A DNA stretch of 64,000 nucleotides, from positions 620,001 through 684,000 of the forward strand of contig CBDDDJ010000002.1 in the NCBI GenBank assembly GCA_965226475.1. The letters run 5' to 3'. The position numbers and the translations under genes were made by a program. The stretch is from JASLMY01 sp965226475 (GTDB taxonomy: Bacteria; Pseudomonadota; Alphaproteobacteria; GCA-2731375). Under the pieces are notes generated by a model, which did no database searches, was not told where the DNA came from, and was given only the letters and a program-made list of their open reading frames with translations. Positions 60,419 to 64,000 of the stretch are shown piece after piece. The number at the start of each line of letters is the position of its first letter. The stretch's first letter is position 1.

Positions 60419-61321
60419 ATGGGAATCACCGTCACGCGCCGCCACCCCCTGTTCTTCGCCGAGATCTCCGGCATCGACCTGGGGCGGCCGATGACCGCGG
60501 ACGGGTTCGCCGAGATCGAGACCGCCTTCCACGAGCACGCCGTGCTGCTGTTTCGCGACCAGCACCTGGACGATGCCGGGCAGGTCGATTTCTCCGCCCA
60601 TTTCGGCCCGGTACAGAAGGTGACCAACTACGCTTGGCGCAACGAGACGCCGCGCATCCGCCTGGACGTCACCGATATCTCCAACATCGACCACGAGGGC
60701 CGCATCCAGGCGGCGAACGATCAGCGCCGACAAAACTACCGCGGCAACCTCCTATGGCACACCGACAACAGCTTCAAGCATGTGCCGGCGCGGTGCTCGC
60801 TGCTGTCCGCGCGCGAGATCCCATCCAGCGGCGGCGACACCGAATTCGCCGACATGCGCGCCGCTTACGACGCGCTGCCGGCCGACCGCAAAGCCGATCT
60901 CGAAGACCTGGTGGTCGAGCATTCCATCTTCCATTCCCGCGCCCGCCTCGGCTTCACCGATTTCTCCGACACCGCCCGGGCGGAGCTGCCGCCGGTGAAC
61001 CAGGTTCTGGTCCGCCAACATCCAGGAAGTGGGCGGAAGGCGCTCTACCTCGCCTCGCACGCCGCCCGCGTCGTCGGCTGGCCGGAAGAGAAGGGCTGGG
61101 CGCTGCTGGACGAGTTGATCGAGTTCGCGACGCAACCCCAATTCGTCCACCGCCATGCGTGGCGGGTGGGCGACCTCATCGTCTGGGACAACCGCTGCAC
61201 CATGCACCGCGCGCGGCCCTTCGACGACATGGGCGAAGCCCGCGTCCTGCACCGCACCACCGTCTCCGACGAGGTCAACACCGTGGAACGCGCCGGCCTC
61301 ACCCTTCCAGCCACGGCGTGA
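60419..61321 (+). CDS. TauD/TfdA-family 2OG-Fe(II) dioxygenase
   Basis: A 300-residue TauD-type oxygenase. The metal triad is H114 and D116 (LLWHTDNSFK) and H263 (CTMHRARPF); Arg279 in RVLHRTT binds 2-oxoglutarate. Family members cleave sulfonates, aryloxyacetates or other ethers and acids. Coupled to the SDR gene before it. The product is plausibly an aldehyde or ketone passed to the SDR, which is inference. Confidence 0.93.
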   Translation: MGITVTRRHPLFFAEISGIDLGRPMTADGFAEIETAFHEHAVLLFRDQHLDDAGQVDFSAHFGPVQKVTNYAWRNETPRIRLDVTDISNIDHEGRIQAANDQRRQNYRGNLLWHTDNSFKHVPARCSLLSAREIPSSGGDTEFADMRAAYDALPADRKADLEDLVVEHSIFHSRARLGFTDFSDTARAELPPVNQVLVRQHPGSGRKALYLASHAARVVGWPEEKGWALLDELIEFATQPQFVHRHAWRVGDLIVWDNRCTMHRARPFDDMGEARVLHRTTVSDEVNTVERAGLTLPATA

Positions 61322-61325
61322 TCGC

Positions 61326-62174
61326 CTACGCCAGGCTCCCCCAGAGCAGCAGTGCGCCCCAGGCCATCAGGCCGACGCCGGCGGCGGAACCCAACCAGTG
61401 GCCGCGCGGCACGGTCTTCTCCGCCAGCACGAAGAGCGCCAGGCCGGCGATCCAATAGAGGTTCATCACCCCGCCGTAGAACAACAAGGCCATCAGCACC
61501 CAACAGCAGCCGAAGCAGAAGGCGCCGTGCTCCACGCCCATGGCGAAAGCGCCGAAGCGACCCTTACGCCAATGGTGCGACAGGAATTGCAGGGGCGTGC
61601 GGCAATGGCGAAGGCAAGCGTGTTTCAGGGGCGTCAGCTGCCAGATCCCGGCGGCGAGCAACAGGGCGCCGCCGAGGCCGGCGCTGGTGCTCGCCATCAT
61701 CGATGACAGCAATTCGGCGCGCTCCAGCCCCCATTGCAGGCCGACGGCGATGATGCCGAACGTGCCCCAGGCCGCGACGTAGCCGGAGGCGAAGATCCCC
61801 GTCGGCACAATCGGGGCGCCGCGCTCGCGCTGGCGGCGGTCGATCCGGGCGTAGAGCAGGATCATCGGCGCGGCGCTGGGCAGCATCATCGCCACCATCA
61901 TCACCCACCACATGAAGAACATCAGGACCGCGTAGCCCGGGGTCCACTGGGCGGGCCGCAAGGCATTCATGGCCAGTCCCGCCATCGCGCCCCGCGGCGT
62001 GTCGGGCGACAACGCCACCTCGCCGCCGGACACGGCCGTCGTCTCGAACGCCGACATGACCATGCCGGCGCCGGACAGGATGTAAATCCAGGCGAGCACG
62101 ACGACCGCGACCAGACCGCCCACGACGATACTCCGGTCGCGCCTCAGAACGGCCTCGAGGGCGGTATCGGACAT
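61326..62174 (-). CDS. DUF2182 integral membrane protein
   Basis: A 282-residue polytopic protein with about eight helices. Cysteines cluster on the loops and helices: HACLRHCRTP near residue 193 and GAFCFGCCWVLM near residue 223, with WWVMMVAMMLPSAAPMI, the methionine-rich helix of DUF2182, near residue 90. This family is annotated as a predicted metal-binding membrane protein. The ATG 62174 lies 8 bases after the stop of the DUF1326 gene. The pair is a common unit of unknown function, and metal handling is inferred from the Cys and Met pattern. Confidence 0.9.
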   Translation of the reverse strand: MSDTALEAVLRRDRSIVVGGLVAVVVLAWIYILSGAGMVMSAFETTAVSGGEVALSPDTPRGAMAGLAMNALRPAQWTPGYAVLMFFMWWVMMVAMMLPSAAPMILLYARIDRRQRERGAPIVPTGIFASGYVAAWGTFGIIAVGLQWGLERAELLSSMMASTSAGLGGALLLAAGIWQLTPLKHACLRHCRTPLQFLSHHWRKGRFGAFAMGVEHGAFCFGCCWVLMALLFYGGVMNLYWIAGLALFVLAEKTVPRGHWLGSAAGVGLMAWGALLLWGSLA

Positions 62175-62181
62175 GCGCAAC

Positions 62182-62814
62182 CTAGTCGATGATGCCGTAG
62201 GGTCCATGGGCGACGTCGATCAGGAAGCCGTAGCTGTCCTTGTTCTCGAAAGCAACCTGGCCCGTGCTCTTGAAGGTGCTGCTCGCCATTTCCGCCTCGC
62301 GGAACTCGAAGCCCTCCGGCAGGCGGATTTGCGCCCGGTGCGGAGCGCCGGTGACCGGATTGCGGATCGGCTCCATCGTCAATTCCAAGTGGCCGGGAAT
62401 GGAGAAGGCGCCGACGCGCTTCTCGATGTCGCAGTGGAAATCGATCTTCGTGAAGACGGGATCGTACTCCGTCTCGATGGTCGAACCGTAGATGGAAAAG
62501 ACCGTGGTCGGTTCCTGCTCCTCGCCACCCAGAATCTTGAACAACGCCTCGACCTGGGCTTCCGTGGCGCGATCGTCGATGAAGCCCTGGACGATGCCGC
62601 CTCCCTCGTGTACCGGCCCCGGCCAGCGAAAGGCGGCGGCGAAGCGCAATCCGTCGAGCCGCACGTCGCCGAAATAGCCCTCGGTGATTTGCGTCGCCTC
62701 CAGGCCCTCGCAGACCTCGTTGGTCGGCAGCGCGCTGAACTCGCACGGACAGCCATAGGCGCAGTTGCAGGCCGAAATCTTCGGTCCCCGTATCATCCAG
62801 TCGACGCAAGCCAT
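62182..62814 (-). CDS. DUF1326 domain protein (intact copy)
   Basis: A 210-residue soluble protein with Cys3, Cys16, Cys18, Cys22 and Cys24; the last four form ACNCAYGCPCEF. Later segments FSIYGSTIETEYDPVF and RNPVTGAPHRAQIRLPEGFEF are conserved with the frameshifted copy at 4180. It is coupled to the DUF2182 membrane protein. Function is not established; the cysteine cluster suggests metal or thiol binding at the membrane. Confidence 0.92.
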   Translation of the reverse strand: MACVDWMIRGPKISACNCAYGCPCEFSALPTNEVCEGLEATQITEGYFGDVRLDGLRFAAAFRWPGPVHEGGGIVQGFIDDRATEAQVEALFKILGGEEQEPTTVFSIYGSTIETEYDPVFTKIDFHCDIEKRVGAFSIPGHLELTMEPIRNPVTGAPHRAQIRLPEGFEFREAEMASSTFKSTGQVAFENKDSYGFLIDVAHGPYGIID

Positions 62815-62908
62815 CCCCTATCCCCTTCGTTTCTGGATATCACAACCGTAATTCGCGCGTCTCCAAGTTAAAAGGGATGGCGATGTTTCGGATCGTCGCG
62901 ACATTGTT

Positions 62909-63223
62909 TCAATTAGGTTCCAGCGCCGCCTCGCGGCCCATCTCATCGAAGATCGTGTCGAGGCGGGCGAGCGCCCTCTCGACGGTGCGTTGGCGCATGC
63001 CTTCGTAGGCCGGATCGTCGGGAATCGGCGCCTGCTCTATCGCGCGGCGCACATTGCCGCGGATCTCCTCGAACAATTCCCCCCGCCGGCGGCTGGAGCG
63101 GACCACCGCCTTCAGCGCCTGGGTCGCCAGGATGTGGGCGACGAGGATATCCGCGTTGAGGTCCGCGAAGGTTTGCAAAACGTGATCGGCGAATGCCCGG
63201 GGAGGTTCGTCGGTGGTGGTCAT
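62909..63223 (-). CDS. Small helical protein of unknown function
   Basis: A 104-residue, largely alpha-helical, charged protein (ADLNADILVAHILATQALK, MRQRTVERALARLDTIFDEM). No domain was recognised. AGGAGCG lies before ATG 63223. It is probably a real gene because of the start signal and codon use, but that is the only support. Confidence 0.6.
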   Translation of the reverse strand: MTTTDEPPRAFADHVLQTFADLNADILVAHILATQALKAVVRSSRRRGELFEEIRGNVRRAIEQAPIPDDPAYEGMRQRTVERALARLDTIFDEMGREAALEPN

Positions 63224-63728
63224 GAGATACGGCGCTCCTGCCCTCTCGATCTATATGGAGACGGATCGGCTGGCGGACAATGACGGTCATCGAGGAAAAC
63301 CTGGTGGCGACGTGCCCCATTCGGGCGGGCCCCGCCCGCCGGAATGGGGCACGTCGAAATAGACCTCGCGCTCCCGGGGACCGGAAATCGGGTGGCGGTG
63401 GCGCATCGCCCGAATGTTGTTCTCGGAAACCGGCGCCCCGGCCCCTGGTGCCCGAGCGGCGTGCCATTTTCGGAAACATGGAGCCTTAATTCGCGGCCGC
63501 AACGAGGCCAAGTCTCTTGGAACAGATAGACTTCATGCCTCGGAGGCCTTTCAAGCGGCCGATGGAATTCTGGCGACCTCCGCCGTAGGGTCGACCGAAT
63601 GATCCTGTCGACCTTCGAGCGACCCGGAGCAAGCTCCGCTTGAAACCTCGTCGGTTGATGCGCCCAAACGGCCTGGCTGATCGTCGGGGCAAGGCTGGCC
63701 TTGGGGTAACACGAGAAGGGACACCGCC
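63224..63728. other. Non-coding spacer before the aldo/keto reductase gene
   Basis: About 500 bases with no supported gene. It contains the palindrome at 63309 and a short one, CGGAGC-AA-GCTCCG, at 63625-63638. Frames here are shadows. The AKR gene has GAAGGGA 10-16 bases before its start. Confidence 0.5.
63309..63355. repeat. 22-bp stem palindrome
   Basis: GACGTGCCCCATTCGGGCG... (63309-63330) pairs with 63334-63355 at 21 of 22 positions around a CCC loop. It lies in a spacer and is not followed by a T-run. It may be a mobile palindromic repeat or a structured RNA. Confidence 0.75.
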
Positions 63729-64000
63729 ATGAGATATCGCAGATTCGGAAAGACGAACTTCGAGGTCTCGGAGCTCGGCTTTGGCGGCGGGCCGGTCGGG
63801 TTCCTCGATACGGACCGGCGGCAGGTGAGCGAGATCCTGAACACCTTGCTGGACCGCGGCATCAACCTGATCGACACGGCGGCGAGATATGGCGGCTCGG
63901 AGGAGGCGATCGGCGAGGCCGTCGGCCATCGCCGCGACGACTATGTGTTGGTCTCGAAGTGCGGCCAGGCGTTCGACGACATCGAAGGAGAGGCCTGGTC
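63729..64000 (+). CDS. Aldo/keto reductase, 5' part
   Basis: The first 90 residues of an aldo/keto reductase that runs off the window. It begins MRYRRFGKTNFEVSELGFGG and contains LIDTAARYGGSEEAIGEAV with the catalytic Asp and Tyr, and VLVSKCG with the lysine. It reduces aldehydes or ketones with NAD(P)H. The 3' part is not visible. Confidence 0.92.
   Translation, partial: MRYRRFGKTNFEVSELGFGGGPVGFLDTDRRQVSEILNTLLDRGINLIDTAARYGGSEEAIGEAVGHRRDDYVLVSKCGQAFDDIEGEAW

Noticed and set aside
1..64000. tRNA, rRNA, riboswitch or defence island
   Set aside because: I looked for tRNA arms, rRNA-like runs and defence-gene motifs and saw none that I could support by eye; a covariance-model scan is needed to be certain.

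Overview
The window is GC-rich DNA from an alphaproteobacterium, probably near Rhodospirillales. That placement is inferred from lineage-typical genes: a DivK receiver with Asp53, an EipB/DUF1849 periplasmic protein, a TIGR02186-like protein next to a TauE exporter, and a DinB with an N-terminal zinc ribbon. No rRNA, tRNA, CRISPR array or phage module was recognised. Most genes belong to families common in free-living or host-associated marine alphaproteobacteria: dioxygenases, SDRs, VOC and cupin proteins, thioesterase and hydratase, amidohydrolase-type enzymes.

Layout. 1-8.2 kb: end of selB, an IS1595 insertion with an exact target duplication, formate-THF ligase, a RlaP-type nucleotidyltransferase, a frameshifted DUF1326 gene, a phytanoyl-CoA dioxygenase, a VOC protein, a decayed adenylate cyclase and a GlcG/HbpS protein. 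8.4-13.4 kb: an MDR dehydrogenase, then a sulfur-handling cluster (TIGR02186, TauE/SafE, a cysteine-less BigR/SqrR-type regulator, CcdA, TusA) and an orphan biotin carrier. 13.4-25.7 kb: mostly housekeeping and regulation: divK, HAD, ROK kinase, dinB, eipB, a GGDEF cyclase, the agmatine-to-putrescine pair aguA-aguB, RidA, a broken GDPD gene, a FemAB-like GNAT, an IPNS-like dioxygenase, a membrane protein and a cupin. 25.7-30.4 kb: a second adenylate cyclase gene cut twice by almost identical IS256-family elements.

30.4-45.4 kb: two hydrolase/oxygenase genes, then a 12-13 kb block bounded by two inverted IS5 copies with identical transposases. The block holds a deletion-riddled third IS5, broken LLM and SDR genes, a MetE-like protein, two cupins, an EamA exporter, a VOC-NHL pair, and two ParA-like ATPases. 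One ParA carries an in-frame Walker B duplication. The other carries a PilZ domain and has lost its N-terminus to an IS3 element. 45.6-53 kb: a fluoroacetate-dehalogenase-like hydrolase, an SDR, RraA-like/enoyl-CoA hydratase/PaaI genes, and a tightly overlapping M81-M24-racemase operon. 53-64 kb: a methyltransferase gene cut by IS630, SDRs, a zinc alcohol dehydrogenase, an NHL propeller, a second TauE, an SDR-TauD pair, a DUF2182-DUF1326 pair, and the start of an aldo/keto reductase.

The dominant theme is decay: six recognisable insertion elements, two IS remnants, and about ten genes with frameshifts or internal deletions. This fits a genome in early reduction, as in a recently host-restricted symbiont, but single-base frameshifts could also be long-read assembly errors. 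The best candidates for an undescribed system are the ParA plus ParA-PilZ pair (possible c-di-GMP-linked positioning without ParB) and the DUF1326-DUF2182 cysteine-rich membrane module.
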